A DNA stretch of 64,000 nucleotides, taken from Streptomyces eurythermus. GTDB taxonomy: Bacteria > Actinomycetota > Actinomycetes > Streptomycetales > Streptomycetaceae. Location: NCBI RefSeq assembly GCF_014649115.1, contig NZ_BMSK01000012.1:1-64000 (forward strand). Direction: 5' to 3'. Below, in pieces: positions 63,027-64,000 of the stretch. A model generated the notes under the pieces. That model was not told where the DNA came from and did not search any database. It saw only the letters and a program-made list of their open reading frames with translations. The position numbers and the translations under genes were made by a program. The first letter of the stretch is position 1; the number at the start of each line of letters is the position of its first letter.

Positions 63027-64000
63027 TCAGGCGACGGGCTCGGGGCCGACCCGTACGACCTCGCCCACGACGATGACCGCCGGGGGCTTCACGTCTTCAG
63101 ACCGTACCGTCTCGGCGACCGTGGCCAGCGTGGCGTCCACCCGGCGCTGGGCGGCCGTCGTGCCCTCCTGGACCAGGGCCACCGGCGTCGTCGGCGGCTT
63201 GCCGTGGGCGACGAGCGTCTCGGCGATCTTCCCGATCTTGTCGACGCCCATCAGGATGACCAGGGTGCCGGTGAGCTTGGCCAGCGAGGGCCAGTCGACC
63301 AGGGAACGCTCGTCGTCGGGCGCCACATGGCCGCTGACCACGGTGAACTCATGGGCGACCCCCCGGTGCGTGACCGGGATGCCGGCCGCGCCCGGGACCG
63401 AGATGGAGCTGGAGATGCCGGGGACCACCGTGCACGGGATGCCGGCCTCGGCGAGCGCCTGGACCTCCTCCATGCCCCGGCCGAAGACGAACGGGTCGCC
63501 GCCCTTCAGCCGGACCACCGCCTTGCCCTGCTTGGCGTGCTCGATCAGCGCGTTGTTGATGGCCTCCTGGGCCATGTAGCGGCCGTAGGGGATCTTGGCC
63601 GCGTCGATCACCTCGACGTGCGGCGGCAGCTCGGCGAGCAGATCGCGCGGGCCCAGCCGGTCGGCGATGACGACGTCCGCCTCGGCGAGCAGGCGCCGGC
63701 CGCGGACGGTGATCAGATCGGGGTCGCCGGGCCCGCCTCCGACCAGGGCCACGCCCGCGGTGCGGGTGCGGTGGTGCGGGGCGACGAGGGTGCCGTCGCG
63801 CAGGCCCGCCACGACCGCGTCCCGGATGGCGGCGGTGTGGCGGGGGTCGCGGCCCCGCGCGTGGGTGGTGAGCACGGCCACGGTGACGCCCTCGCTGTGG
63901 CCGGTCGCCGGGGTCCAGGCCGTGGCCTGGTCGGCGTCGTCGGAGCGGACGCACCAGACGCGGTGCCGCTCCGCCTCGGCGGAGGCGCGGGTGTTGGCGT
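63027..64000 (-). CDS. cobA: Uroporphyrinogen-III C-methyltransferase, C-terminal part of a CysG-type fusion (cut by window edge)
   Basis: The frame is open to the right edge without a start; 324 codons are visible. The C-terminal 240 residues form SUMT: ALVGGGPGDPDLITVRGRRL, RLKGGDPFVFGRGMEEVQAL, GISSSISVPGAAGIPVTHRG and VILMGVDKIGKIA. The visible N-terminal part (VWCVRSDDADQATAWTPATG) resembles the precorrin-2 dehydrogenase half of CysG, so this is probably the two- or three-function siroheme/cobalamin enzyme. An internal GTG/ATG start would remove that half and is unlikely. Confidence 0.92.
   Translation of the reverse strand, partial: ANTRASAEAERHRVWCVRSDDADQATAWTPATGHSEGVTVAVLTTHARGRDPRHTAAIRDAVVAGLRDGTLVAPHHRTRTAGVALVGGGPGDPDLITVRGRRLLAEADVVIADRLGPRDLLAELPPHVEVIDAAKIPYGRYMAQEAINNALIEHAKQGKAVVRLKGGDPFVFGRGMEEVQALAEAGIPCTVVPGISSSISVPGAAGIPVTHRGVAHEFTVVSGHVAPDDERSLVDWPSLAKLTGTLVILMGVDKIGKIAETLVAHGKPPTTPVALVQEGTTAAQRRVDATLATVAETVRSEDVKPPAVIVVGEVVRVGPEPVA

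Overview
The window looks like core chromosome of a Streptomyces species. GC is very high in almost every stretch, GTG and TTG starts are common, and the sporulation gene ssgB, a CGNR-type regulator and Ser/Pro-rich secretion proteins are present. The gene order (aroC-aroE-mltG-ruvX-alaS ... rpsD-rarA-hisS ... relA-apt-secF-secD-yajC-ruvBAC-yebC-pdxTS ... thrS ... ssgB ... pabBC ... cysG/cobA) matches, from memory, the S. coelicolor block around SCO1496-SCO1553. I see no phage genes, transposases, CRISPR array or antibiotic-type biosynthetic cluster.

Layout. 1-6.9 kb (minus strand): start of chorismate synthase, shikimate dehydrogenase, the lytic transglycosylase MltG, the RuvX nuclease, alanyl-tRNA synthetase and two small envelope-type proteins. 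7.0-9.2 kb: one plus-strand STAND/AfsR-like ATPase with no DNA-binding domain and probably a leaderless mRNA. 9.2-14.4 kb (minus): ribosomal protein S4, RarA, a VKOR thiol oxidoreductase, HisRS and a metallo-hydrolase. 14.6-16.8 kb (plus): an extracytoplasmic cyclophilin and a DUF349 protein. 16.9-28.7 kb (minus): RelA/SpoT, Apt, SecF, SecD, YajC, RuvB, RuvA, RuvC, YebC, PdxT and PdxS. 28.8-32.9 kb: a LemA-like protein, an 800-bp gene-free stretch with an imperfect tandem duplication, and a translationally coupled phosphatidylinositol-mannoside operon (PIP synthase, acyltransferase, mannosyltransferase). 33.2-37.3 kb (plus): an EF-G2-type GTPase and a large membrane protein. 37.3-40 kb (minus): HIT protein and ThrRS. 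40.3-41.1 kb (plus): a DEDDh exonuclease.

41.1-50.7 kb is the most accessory-looking part. Two almost identical tRNA-Val(CAC) genes in the same orientation flank a polyketide-cyclase-like/SRPBCC protein, a secreted PL26-like rhamnogalacturonan lyase, a DUF624/YesL-like membrane protein, a complete ABC sugar importer without its ATPase, and an epoxide-hydrolase-like enzyme. The importer has two LacI-type operator half-palindromes at its promoter, but no LacI gene lies nearby. The set recalls the Bacillus yesL-yesOPQ rhamnogalacturonan locus.

50.8-64 kb: a TIGR02611 membrane protein diverging from ssgB, a CGNR regulator, two tiny membrane proteins, a DsbA-like protein, a double GNAT acetyltransferase, pabC and pabB for folate, a five-gene tRNA operon (Gly-Cys-Val-Val-Val), a zinc-ribbon protein, an APH-fold kinase, a membrane Ser/Thr kinase with an RGG-rich linker, a SpoU methyltransferase and the 3' part of a siroheme/cobalamin CysG fusion that runs off the right edge.

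Functionally the region joins translation (AlaRS, HisRS, ThrRS, S4, EF-G2, tRNAs), recombination repair (RuvX, RarA, RuvABC), export (SecDF-YajC, cyclophilin, VKOR), stringent response, cofactor and aromatic synthesis (aro, pab, pdx, cob) and envelope/sporulation functions. Many adjacent genes overlap by 1 or 4 bases (ATGA, GTGA, TGATG), so translational coupling is widespread. All functional calls come from reading motifs by eye; no database search was run.
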